This document shows positions 14,253 through 21,783 of a stretch of 27,187 nucleotides of DNA, in pieces. The number at the start of each line of letters is the position of its first letter. Within the stretch, counting starts at the first letter, position 1. The notes below the pieces were generated by a model, which had not been told where the DNA came from, did not search any database, and saw nothing but the letters and a program-made list of their open reading frames with translations. Made by a program: the position numbers and the translations under genes. The DNA is from DATEMK01 sp035275625 (GTDB taxonomy: Bacteria; Bacteroidota; Bacteroidia; AKYH767-A; OLB10), in NCBI GenBank assembly GCA_035275625.1, contig DATEMK010000642.1:1-27187 (forward strand). Direction: 5' to 3'.

Positions 14253-15818
14253 ATGAAATCCGGAATTTTAACAGAAAAAGATTATGGCATCAGCGAAACG
14301 CTTGACCTTTTGGGTATAAAAGATGTCAATAATGGAGTTTGCACCGGCACAAAATGGTTCAATACAACAGGTGAAATGCTGGAATCATATTCATCCGCTG
14401 ACGGAGCCTTAATTGCAAAAATAAAGCAGGCAACCTCTGCAGATTATGAAAAGGTAATTCCAATAGCAGAAGAAGCTTTCAAAACATGGCGAATGATTCC
14501 GGCACCCAAAAGAGGAGAAATAGTCAGGCTGATGGGAGAAGAATTAAGAAAATACAAAGAGCCGCTGGGAAAGTTAGTCTCTTATGAAATGGGAAAAATA
14601 TACCAGGAAGGCCTGGGTGAAGTGCAGGAAATGATTGACATCTGCGATTTTGCGGTTGGATTATCAAGGCAATTGCATGGGCTTACCATGCACAGCGAAC
14701 GCCCCAAACACAGGATGTATGAACAATATCATCCGCTTGGAATTGTCGGGGTGATTTCTGCTTTTAATTTCCCAGTCGCAGTTTGGAGCTGGAATGCGAT
14801 GCTTGCCATCGTATGTGGTGATTGCGTGGTGTGGAAACCTTCCAGCAAAACTCCTCTCTGTGCCATTGCTACCCACAATATTATTGCTAAAGTTTTAAAA
14901 GAAAATAATGTTCCTGAAGGAGTTTGTAATTTAATAGTTGCGAATTCAAAAAATGTTGGTGATAATTTTTTAGCGGATAAACGTGTACCCCTGATTTCAG
15001 CTACAGGTTCCACCCGTGTCGGAAAAAGAGTGGGCGCCATCGTGGGAGAAAGATTAGGAAGAAGCTTATTGGAGCTTGGCGGCAACAATGCAATCATTAT
15101 AACTGAAAATGCTGATTTAGAAATGGCATTGCGCGGAGTTTTATTCGGTGCAGTAGGAACCGCAGGACAACGCTGCACCTCTACAAGGAGATTGATTATT
15201 CACGAAAAGGTGTATGATAATTTCAGGCAAAAACTTCTGAATGCCTATTCTCATATTCGTATCGGGCACCCGTTAGATTCAAAAACGCTGGTGGGCCCGT
15301 TGATTGATAAAACAGCTGTGGAGGATTTTAAAACTGCCCTTGAAAGAGTGAAGGGCGAAGGCGGAACCATTCTTTGTGGGGGAGAACTTAAAAACGGGGA
15401 AGGTTTTGAAAGCGGATGTTATGTGGTGCCTGCAATTGCTGAGGTGAAAAAGAATTTACCGATTGTGTGCCATGAGACATTCGCTCCTTTATTATACATT
15501 ATGAAATATAAGACCATTGATGAAGCGATTGCTTATCAAAATGACGTTCCGCAGGGATTATCATCTGCAATCTTTTCAAAAAATATTCTCGAAACAGAAA
15601 AGTTTCTGTCTCCTGAAGGAAGCGATTGCGGAATTGCTAATGTGAACATCGGAACATCAGGAGCTGAAATTGGCGGAGCCTTCGGTGGCGAAAAAGAAAC
15701 CGGTGGAGGGCGTGAATCGGGTTCTGACGCGTGGAAAATTTACATGCGCAGGCAAACCAATACAATTAATTATTCAACCGAATTGCCATTGGCACAGGGC
15801 ATCAGGTTTGATGTCTGA
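14253..15818 (+). CDS. ALDH7-type aldehyde dehydrogenase (aminoadipate-semialdehyde / piperideine-6-carboxylate dehydrogenase)
   Basis: NAD(P)-dependent dehydrogenase resembling the ALDH7 (antiquitin) group, which oxidises 2-aminoadipate semialdehyde, in equilibrium with piperideine-6-carboxylate, to 2-aminoadipate in lysine breakdown. The 521-residue protein has GVISAFNFPVAVWSWN, WKPSSKTPL, the general base E274 in LLELGGNN and the nucleophile C308 in GQRCTSTRR. The ALDH7-typical ending GSDAWKIYMRRQTNTINYS separates it from other aldehyde dehydrogenases, and it has the ANVNIGTSGAEIGGAFGGEKETGGGRESG block. Downstream, 45 bp away, is an ACMSD-like decarboxylase. A role as 2-aminomuconate-semialdehyde dehydrogenase, the enzyme that follows ACMSD, is possible from context but the motifs favour ALDH7. 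Cytosolic, full length. Confidence 0.88.
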   Translation: MKSGILTEKDYGISETLDLLGIKDVNNGVCTGTKWFNTTGEMLESYSSADGALIAKIKQATSADYEKVIPIAEEAFKTWRMIPAPKRGEIVRLMGEELRKYKEPLGKLVSYEMGKIYQEGLGEVQEMIDICDFAVGLSRQLHGLTMHSERPKHRMYEQYHPLGIVGVISAFNFPVAVWSWNAMLAIVCGDCVVWKPSSKTPLCAIATHNIIAKVLKENNVPEGVCNLIVANSKNVGDNFLADKRVPLISATGSTRVGKRVGAIVGERLGRSLLELGGNNAIIITENADLEMALRGVLFGAVGTAGQRCTSTRRLIIHEKVYDNFRQKLLNAYSHIRIGHPLDSKTLVGPLIDKTAVEDFKTALERVKGEGGTILCGGELKNGEGFESGCYVVPAIAEVKKNLPIVCHETFAPLLYIMKYKTIDEAIAYQNDVPQGLSSAIFSKNILETEKFLSPEGSDCGIANVNIGTSGAEIGGAFGGEKETGGGRESGSDAWKIYMRRQTNTINYSTELPLAQGIRFDV

Positions 15819-15863
15819 TTTTTTTTAAATCCATATTGCTTTTCAAAAACAATTTTTAAAATC

Positions 15864-16877
15864 ATGAGTAATTTCAAAATAGACATCCATACCCATATTA
15901 TTCCCGAAAGGATGCCTGATTGGGCAAATAAATTCGGCTATGGCGGATTTATTTCTCTTGATCATCACAAGCCTTGCTGTGCACGAATGATGATTGGAGA
16001 TAAATTTTTTCGTGAAGTGCAGGATAATTGCTGGAGCGCTGAAACAAGGATGAAAGAGTGTGATCATCACGGGGTGCATGTGCAGGTATTGAGTACGATC
16101 CCGGTAATGTTTTCTTATTGGGCAAAACCCGGACATTGCCTGGAAGTTTCAAAATTTCTGAATGATCACATTGCAGAAATTCTTCAGCGCTATCCGAAAC
16201 GTTTCATTGGTCTTGGTACAATTCCAATGCAGGATCCGCAGCTTGCAATTAAAGAATTGGAGCGCTGCAAAAAAATCGGGTTAAAAGGAATCCAGGCTGG
16301 TTCGCATGTGAACGAATGGAATTTGAATGCTTCTGAATTGTTTCCTGTTTTTGAAGCCTGTGAAAAAATGAACATGAGTATTTTTGTTCATCCGTGGGAA
16401 ATGATGGGAACCACTAAAATGCAAAATTATTGGCTGCCGTGGTTAGTTGGAATGCCGGCTGAAACTTCGCTTGCAATTTGCTCCATGATTTTCGGTGGAG
16501 TGTTTGAAAGATTGCCAAAGCTCAAAGTAGCGTTTGCGCATGGGGGTGGTTCTTTTCCCGGAACCATTGGAAGAATCCAGCACGGTTTTGATTCCCGTCC
16601 GGATTTGGTCGCGATTGATAATAATATTCCACCAAGAAATTATCTCGGAAAATTTTACCTGGATTCGCTGACACACGATGCTGCCATGCTTGATTACATT
16701 GTAAAATTAGTGGGAGCTGGCCGCGTTGCATTAGGAAGTGATTATCCGTTTCCCCTCGGAGAAAATGTGCCGGGAAGCCTTATTGATTCAATGAATTTTA
16801 CAGATGTAATAAAAGAACAATTGCTGAGCGGTACAGCATTGGAATGGTTGAATCTTTCGAAGAATCAATTTGAATAA
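15864..16877 (+). CDS. 2-amino-3-carboxymuconate-6-semialdehyde decarboxylase (ACMSD-like amidohydrolase)
   Basis: Zinc-dependent amidohydrolase-superfamily decarboxylase that diverts aminocarboxymuconate semialdehyde, from tryptophan via kynurenine and 3-hydroxyanthranilate, away from quinolinate and toward 2-aminomuconate semialdehyde. The metal ligands known for ACMSD are all visible: H9 and H11 in DIHTH, H176 in IFVHPWEMMG, H226 in AFAHGGGSFP and D293 in ALGSDYPFPLGE. The 337-residue length is normal. Full-length similarity by eye to ACMSD (FFREVQDNCWSAETR, IQAGSHVNEWNLN) favours this over related decarboxylases. Other kynurenine-pathway genes are not in the window. It is likely co-transcribed with the preceding ALDH gene. 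Confidence 0.9.
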   Translation: MSNFKIDIHTHIIPERMPDWANKFGYGGFISLDHHKPCCARMMIGDKFFREVQDNCWSAETRMKECDHHGVHVQVLSTIPVMFSYWAKPGHCLEVSKFLNDHIAEILQRYPKRFIGLGTIPMQDPQLAIKELERCKKIGLKGIQAGSHVNEWNLNASELFPVFEACEKMNMSIFVHPWEMMGTTKMQNYWLPWLVGMPAETSLAICSMIFGGVFERLPKLKVAFAHGGGSFPGTIGRIQHGFDSRPDLVAIDNNIPPRNYLGKFYLDSLTHDAAMLDYIVKLVGAGRVALGSDYPFPLGENVPGSLIDSMNFTDVIKEQLLSGTALEWLNLSKNQFE

Positions 16878-16965
16878 CTTTAATATTATTTACGAACTGC
16901 GAATTGATACGAATCCACGGATGAAAAAAATAAATATTCGTAATTCGTAAATTCGAAAAGATTCG

Positions 16966-16985
16966 CCTGCCTGCCGGCAGGCAGG
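16966..16985. repeat. 20-bp perfect palindrome with flanking ATTCG repeats upstream of rbfA
   Basis: CCTGCCTGCC followed immediately by its reverse complement. It sits in the 137-bp gap between the ACMSD-like gene and rbfA, flanked by ATTCG on both sides, and is preceded at 16890-16965 by degenerate ATTCGTAA/TTACGAAT repeats. The same CCTGCCTG/CAGGCAGG arms recur at 25650-25689. Confidence 0.9.
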
Positions 16986-17002
16986 TATTCGTAGATGAAT
17001 CT

Positions 17003-17010
17003 TACTTTTG
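17003..17010 (+). promoter_or_regulatory. -7 box directly in front of rbfA
   Basis: TACTTTTG matches TANNTTTG and ends four bases before the rbfA ATG. If used, the transcript would begin at or within a few bases of the start codon, giving a leaderless or nearly leaderless message. Confidence 0.45.
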
Positions 17011-17014
17011 CATC

Positions 17015-17386
17015 ATGGACTCAACAAGACAAAACAAATTCGCACGGCTGATTCAAAAAGAAGTGGCTGAAATATTTCAAAAAGAAGGGTCTAATTTTTA
17101 TGGCAATTCATTTGTAACCGTAACCAAAGCAAAAGTAACTCCCGATCTGTCTATTGCAAGAATTTATCTCAGCATTTTTAAAGATAAAGATCCAAATGGC
17201 GTAATTAATCATTTGAAACACCAGAAACATTTAATCAGGAAAAAGCTTGGAAACAAAATAAAAAACCAGGCGAGAATAATTCCCGAACTTGAATTTTACC
17301 TCGATGATTCGCTGGATTATGCAGAAAAGATTGACAACATTATGAAAGACCTTCATATTCCCCCGGAAGAAGAAAGCAAGCAGTAG
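17015..17386 (+). CDS. rbfA: 30S ribosome-binding factor A
   Basis: RbfA binds the 30S subunit and assists late 16S rRNA maturation and cold adaptation. The 123-residue protein begins MDSTRQNKFARLIQKEVAEIFQ, as in other Bacteroidota RbfA, and has the KH-like core: VTVTKAKVTPDLSIARIYLSIF, then IRKKLGNKIKNQARIIPELEFYLDDSLDYAEKID. A short acidic tail (PPEEESKQ) follows. The start at 17015 fits the family. It is followed after 52 bp by a methyltransferase gene and then a LolC/E-like permease; rbfA beside such a permease is an order I recall from Bacteroidota. The gap to the next gene starts with GCAGTAGGCAGTGGCA, another short repeat. Confidence 0.95.
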   Translation: MDSTRQNKFARLIQKEVAEIFQKEGSNFYGNSFVTVTKAKVTPDLSIARIYLSIFKDKDPNGVINHLKHQKHLIRKKLGNKIKNQARIIPELEFYLDDSLDYAEKIDNIMKDLHIPPEEESKQ

Positions 17387-17438
17387 GCAGTGGCAATAAG
17401 CAGAACAAAAATTCAAAATTAATCTTTAAGTTTTTTTC

Positions 17439-18248
17439 ATGCAATACGACCCGATCAAACGCATCTTAGGAAACGTTTTTAATAGATCACCATTTCTCAG
17501 AAAAACTTTCTATTCATTACTTGATCTTCTTTTATTGCGCGCGTGGCACGTGCATAAAGAGTTAAAAACTTATAGATCAAAATCAGGAGAAAATATTAAC
17601 GTACTGGATGCCGGGGCGGGATTCGGGCAATATTCATTTTGGTTGTGGAAGCATTTTAAAAATTGTTCTATTCTTGCGGTGGACGTGAAAGAGGAACAAG
17701 TCGCTGACTGCAATAATTTTTTCAAACAAATTGGCGCTGGTGAGAAAATAAAATTCATAGTTGATGATTTAACAATTTTTAAACGTGATAATCTTTACGA
17801 TCTTGTTTTGTCTGTTGATGTGATGGAGCATATTTTAGAAGACGTTCTCGTGTTTAAAAATTTTCACGCTTCCATGAAAAAAGGAGGCATGCTTTTAATT
17901 TCCACTCCAAGCGACCAGGGCGGATCAGATGTTCATGGAGACTCGGATTCTTCTTTTATTGAAGAGCATGTCAGGGATGGATATAATATAAAGGAGATAG
18001 AGCAAAAAATATTGAGTGCCGGTTTTTCAAAAGTAGATGCCAGGTACAGCTATGGAACTCCCGGAAAAATTTCATGGAGATTGTCAATGAAATATCCGAT
18101 ACTGATGTTAGGTGCATCAAAACTATTCTTTATCCTTCTGCCGTTTTATTACATCATAACGTTTCCGATTTCTTTTTTGTTCAATTATTTTGATGTGAAT
18201 ATGAAACATCCCAGTGGAACCGGTCTTATCGTCAAAGCGTGGAAATGA
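17439..18248 (+). CDS. Class I SAM-dependent methyltransferase with C-terminal membrane segment
   Basis: A 269-residue methyltransferase of unknown substrate. SAM-binding motif I is VLDAGAGFGQY (residues 55-65), with the acidic end of the second strand in ILAVDVKEEQ, and DLVLSVDVMEHILED is the Methyltransf_11-type motif. LISTPSDQGGSD follows. After the Rossmann domain, residues about 214-248 form one long or two short hydrophobic segments (YPILMLGASKLFFILLPFYY), then a short basic tail ending KAWK, so the enzyme is probably anchored to the inner membrane. Similar proteins act on lipids, quinones or polysaccharides, but nothing here decides between them. It lies between rbfA and the permease on the same strand. 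Confidence 0.82.
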   Translation: MQYDPIKRILGNVFNRSPFLRKTFYSLLDLLLLRAWHVHKELKTYRSKSGENINVLDAGAGFGQYSFWLWKHFKNCSILAVDVKEEQVADCNNFFKQIGAGEKIKFIVDDLTIFKRDNLYDLVLSVDVMEHILEDVLVFKNFHASMKKGGMLLISTPSDQGGSDVHGDSDSSFIEEHVRDGYNIKEIEQKILSAGFSKVDARYSYGTPGKISWRLSMKYPILMLGASKLFFILLPFYYIITFPISFLFNYFDVNMKHPSGTGLIVKAWK

Positions 18249-18255
18249 AAACAAT

Positions 18256-18330
18256 CTGATGATTTGAAAATGTGTTAATATTGAGTTGGAATTCTTTTTT
18301 TAAAACTTAATTTTCAAATTTTCAAATCAG
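18256..18330 (+). repeat. ATTTGAAAAT inverted repeat between the methyltransferase and permease genes
   Basis: CTGATGATTTGAAAAT (18256-18271) faces ATTTTCAAATTTTCAAATCAG-type sequence (18310-18330); ATTTGAAAAT at 18262-18271 pairs perfectly with 18310-18319. The right side consists of tandem TTTTCAAA units and runs to within 18 bp of the GTG start of the permease gene. Confidence 0.8.
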
Positions 18331-18348
18331 CACACCTTCAAATCGACA

Positions 18349-19581
18349 GTGAACTTTCCCCTCTACATAGCCCAGCGTTACCTCGTTGCAAAAAAATCAC
18401 GCAATGTTATAAATATAATTTCCTGGGTTTCGGTTATCGGAATTGCGGTAGGAACGGCAGGCCTGGTCATTGTCCTTTCGGTATTCAATGGTTTTGGCGA
18501 TTTGGTGATTTCACTTTATAACTCTTTTGATCCTGATGTAAAGATTACTGTTGTGGAGGGAAAAACGTTTGATCCTGCGGATGCAAAAATGGAGGAGATA
18601 AAAAAAATCAAGGGTGTAAAAGCAATCACACTGGTCCTGGAAGAAAGCGCTTTGCTTAAATATCGCGAAAGGCAGGTTATTGCAACTGTGAAAGGGGTGG
18701 ATGAAAATTATTCCGAAACTTCAGATGTGGAAAATAATATTGTTGAAGGAGAAATGCTTCTTCAGAAAAAAGATAAAAATTTTGCCGTCCCTGGAGGAGG
18801 CATAGCTTATACGTTAGGGATGAACCTTGATGATGTTTTCAGCAGCCTCAATATTTATGTGCCAAAACGTGGGCGTGAGGTTATGCTTGCTCCTGAAAAT
18901 GCGTTTACAAATTTATTGATTCAGCCGTCCGGTATTTTCAGCATCCAGCAGGATTTTGATTCAAAATATGTTATTGTGCCTTTGCGATTTGCACGCGATC
19001 TTATTGGCGAAGAGGCCAAAGTAACCGCTTTAGAAATTTCCTTAACCGGCTCTGCTGATCCGGAATTGTTAAAAATTGAAATTGCTAAAGTTGCAGGTTC
19101 ACAATTTTTGGTTCGGAACCGCATTGAACAGCATGATTTTCTTAACAAGATTCTTGTTTCCGAAAAATGGGCCGTCTATTTAATTTTAAGCCTGATCCTT
19201 CTTATCTCCGCATTCAGCATCATAGGATCGTTAACCATGCTTATTATTGACAAAAAACAGGACATCGCCATCCTGCTCAGCATGGGTGCGGATTTGAATG
19301 TAATCCGGAAAATATTTTTGACCGAAGGCCTGATGATTTCTTTGATAGGCGGAGTTGCAGGATTAATTTTCGGATGGCTGATTTGCCTTGCACAACAAAC
19401 ATTCAGCTTCATCAGGTTCAATGAAAATGAATCGTTTGTGGTGGATGCATACCCGGTAAGCATGCAGCCGTTAGATTTCATAAATGTATTTATAATTGTT
19501 TTCGTGATAGGCGCAGCGCTGTCATGGTTTTCATCTTATCGCCTCATTAAAAAAGAATTTGTTATGGAAGGAAAGATCTGA
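18349..19581 (+). CDS. LolC/LolE-like lipoprotein-releasing permease (FtsX/MacB family)
   Basis: Inner-membrane permease subunit resembling LolC/LolE, which with a LolD ATPase extracts lipoproteins from the inner membrane. The 410-residue protein has the canonical order: one N-terminal membrane helix (IISWVSVIGIAVGTAGLVIVLSVFNGF, about 22-48), a large periplasmic domain (about 50-270), then three helices at about 272-300, 320-345 and 375-400. The N-terminal PLYIAQRYLVAKKSRNVINIIS matches LolE-type proteins. The start is GTG at 18349, right where the family begins; no suitable ATG exists nearby. No ATPase gene is in the window, so LolD must be encoded elsewhere. The region upstream is filled by a TTTTCAAA repeat. 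Confidence 0.88.
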   Translation: MNFPLYIAQRYLVAKKSRNVINIISWVSVIGIAVGTAGLVIVLSVFNGFGDLVISLYNSFDPDVKITVVEGKTFDPADAKMEEIKKIKGVKAITLVLEESALLKYRERQVIATVKGVDENYSETSDVENNIVEGEMLLQKKDKNFAVPGGGIAYTLGMNLDDVFSSLNIYVPKRGREVMLAPENAFTNLLIQPSGIFSIQQDFDSKYVIVPLRFARDLIGEEAKVTALEISLTGSADPELLKIEIAKVAGSQFLVRNRIEQHDFLNKILVSEKWAVYLILSLILLISAFSIIGSLTMLIIDKKQDIAILLSMGADLNVIRKIFLTEGLMISLIGGVAGLIFGWLICLAQQTFSFIRFNENESFVVDAYPVSMQPLDFINVFIIVFVIGAALSWFSSYRLIKKEFVMEGKI

Positions 19582-19742
19582 AGATTGATTATTTACCGTA
19601 TTCATCATGAAATGTTATCTGGGATTATAACCATTAATTATTGAAAAAAAATAATAAAAGAATACAAATTCCGAAAAAATGCTTAGTTTTACTGCCCTCA
19701 ATAAAAAAAGCTCAATTATTAACAATCAACTTGAATAACAAA

Positions 19743-21608
19743 ATGAAAAAAATCTACCTGTCAATTATTGCCTGCCTGTTTATTACAGGCGCATTCAGCC
19801 AGTCACAGCGGCTTGTGCTGATGGAAGAATTTACCCAGGCTTCATGTCCTCCATGCGCGGCAACGAACCCGGGATTTAATGCATTATTAAATGCAAATGC
19901 CAATAAAATAGTTTCAATTAAATACCAGACAGATTGGCCCGGCTATGATCCCATGAATCAGCATAACCCAACCCAGGTGCAAACACGGGTCAATGTATAT
20001 AGTGTATCGGGTGTTCCTGACGCAGAAGAAGATGGAAATGTTTTTAATGATCATCCGGGCGTTTTTGAACAAAGTAATATTGATTCGCGTTACGCAGTAC
20101 CTTCCCCTTTTGAATTTCGTATAACCCATACGTTATCTGCTAACAATGATTCGGTTTATGTAAATGCCGTTATCAAGGCCACGACTGCTGTTTCAGGGAA
20201 TCTCAAAGCCTTTCTCGCAGTCATTGAAAGAAATATTTATTTCACTACTCCTCCGGGATCAAATGGAGAAAAACATTTTGAAGGTGTTATGAAACGAATG
20301 CTGCCCTCTGACCAGGGCCTTACATTGCCCGGTTCGTTTGCCGTAAATGATTCCGTGGTCATGGATGAGTCATGGGCGCTTGCAAATGTTTATGATCTGA
20401 ACCAGCTCGCTGTTGTTGGTTTTGTTCAGGATATGACAACTAAAGAAGTTCACCAGGCAGGTTACAGCCGTACACACATGCCGCTTGATATCGGAGCCAC
20501 TCATATCAACGTTGCTTTTGTAAGCTGCTCGAGTACAATCACTCCTGACGTTGAAGTAACCAATTTCGGCACTGACCCTATCACATCCTGTACACTGAAT
20601 TATAAAGTTGATGGTGGTCCTTTTACTCCTTATGCATGGTCAGGAACGATCCCGGTTAACGGATCGGTATTGGTTACCTTGCCAGCCATCACGTTAACAC
20701 CGGGTGCACATATCATTACTGTTTACACTTCTGATCCAAATGCAAGCACAGACCTTGATGTAAATAACGATCAGACTGCGGTTACAACTAATTATACCAC
20801 TACTGTTGTTCCGGCCCCAATAATTGAGGGATTCACTGCGACAACTTTTCCTCCCGTAAACTGGCTGAGAAATAATCCGGATAACGGTTTCACCTGGACC
20901 CGCTTAGGTACTACAGGCGGATTCGGCCAAACACCGTATGGTTGTGCTAAAATGGATTATTATTCGAGCACAGCAGGAAATATTGATGAGCTGTTTACCC
21001 CGCGTTTTGATCTGACAAATGCAGGTTCCCCGACAACGCTTGATTTCAGCGTTGCGCATGCACGTTATGATAACAACTATTATGATTCACTTGCTGTTCT
21101 TGTTTCCATTGATTGCGGAATGTCGTGGACAAATGTCTGGGGAAAAGGCGGAAGCGTTCTTGCTACCGCACCTAATACTATGAATGCATTCACACCCACC
21201 GCGACTCAGTGGAGAGCCGAATCTGTAAACATGGATGCTTATGCAGGTCAGCCCGAAGTGCTGGTGAAATTCCAGGCTATCAGTGGTTATGGAAATAATG
21301 GGTATGTGGATGATATTAATATTCATTGGCCCGTGGGCATCGCTGAAAACAGCTCTGACAATTCAGTTTCTGTTTATCCATCTCTCAGCTCAGGCATTGT
21401 AAATGTAGAGCTGAAATCAGCCGCATCTTCAAGAGCTGATATCGTTGTTTGCAATAATGTTGGCGAAACAGTTAAAGGCATTACTGTTTCAAACACTGCT
21501 GCAGGAAAATATATTCTTGATCTTAAAAACATTTCATCAGGTGTTTATTATGTGAAAGTTTCAGTGAACAATGAAACAATTGCAAAACAAATTACCATCT
21601 TGAAATAA
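19743..21608 (+). CDS. T9SS-sorted Omp28/thioredoxin-like secreted protein
   Basis: A 621-residue secreted protein. I chose ATG 19743 because a standard signal peptide follows (MKKIYLSIIACLFITGAFSQ); the frame continues upstream only with a TTG and lacks signal character there. The mature N-terminus resembles Omp28-like thioredoxin folds: LMEEFTQASCPPCAATNPGF with a CPPC motif, and the cis-proline region VSGVPDAEEDGN. Middle segments look like an adhesin-type Ig domain (PITSCTLNYKVDGG) and a jellyroll domain (about 395-550, VNWLRNNPDNGFTW to NGYVDDINI). The last about 80 residues form a T9SS type A sorting domain (SVYPSLSSGIVNVEL ending SGVYYVKV-KQITILK); the usual YPNP is replaced by YPSL. 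Likely a surface protein; redox function is inferred. Confidence 0.88.
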   Translation: MKKIYLSIIACLFITGAFSQSQRLVLMEEFTQASCPPCAATNPGFNALLNANANKIVSIKYQTDWPGYDPMNQHNPTQVQTRVNVYSVSGVPDAEEDGNVFNDHPGVFEQSNIDSRYAVPSPFEFRITHTLSANNDSVYVNAVIKATTAVSGNLKAFLAVIERNIYFTTPPGSNGEKHFEGVMKRMLPSDQGLTLPGSFAVNDSVVMDESWALANVYDLNQLAVVGFVQDMTTKEVHQAGYSRTHMPLDIGATHINVAFVSCSSTITPDVEVTNFGTDPITSCTLNYKVDGGPFTPYAWSGTIPVNGSVLVTLPAITLTPGAHIITVYTSDPNASTDLDVNNDQTAVTTNYTTTVVPAPIIEGFTATTFPPVNWLRNNPDNGFTWTRLGTTGGFGQTPYGCAKMDYYSSTAGNIDELFTPRFDLTNAGSPTTLDFSVAHARYDNNYYDSLAVLVSIDCGMSWTNVWGKGGSVLATAPNTMNAFTPTATQWRAESVNMDAYAGQPEVLVKFQAISGYGNNGYVDDINIHWPVGIAENSSDNSVSVYPSLSSGIVNVELKSAASSRADIVVCNNVGETVKGITVSNTAAGKYILDLKNISSGVYYVKVSVNNETIAKQITILK

Positions 21609-21626
21609 GACAGAAAATCAAATAAT

Positions 21627-21659
21627 AAAAGGGGCTGGCCTGAGTGGTCAGCCCCTTTT
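21627..21659 (+). terminator. Rho-independent terminator after the Omp28-like gene
   Basis: A 14-bp stem AAAAGGGGCTGGCC / GGTCAGCCCCTTTT with one G-T pair and a 5-base loop (TGAGT), ending in TTTT. It starts 19 bp after the stop codon and separates the two T9SS cargo genes. Its symmetric A/T ends would let it work in both directions, but only plus-strand genes flank it. Confidence 0.9.
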
Positions 21660-21679
21660 GTTTACCTTTATGCCTCTTT

Positions 21680-21710
21680 TTGAAATAACCTCATGTTTTC
21701 ATTAATTTAG
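21680..21710 (+). promoter_or_regulatory. Candidate promoter of the metalloprotease gene
   Basis: TTG (21680-21682) followed after 20 bases by TAATTTAG (21703-21710), one mismatch from TANNTTTG. It lies just after the terminator and about 75 bp before the ATG at 21784. Confidence 0.4.
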
Positions 21711-21783
21711 TAGCGTCAATTTTAAATTATTAAGCTTAAAAAAATCTATAAAATCCCTATCACATTTAAATCTGAAAACAAAT

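Noticed and set aside
14253..15818. Calling the aldehyde dehydrogenase 2-aminomuconate-semialdehyde dehydrogenase from its ACMSD neighbour
   Set aside because: The C-terminal GSDAWK-YMRRQT-TINYS block is typical of ALDH7, so the lysine-pathway assignment is preferred; context alone is not enough.
19641..19742. TTG start extending the Omp28-like protein by 34 residues
   Set aside because: The added stretch is basic and polar and would bury the signal peptide that begins cleanly at 19743.
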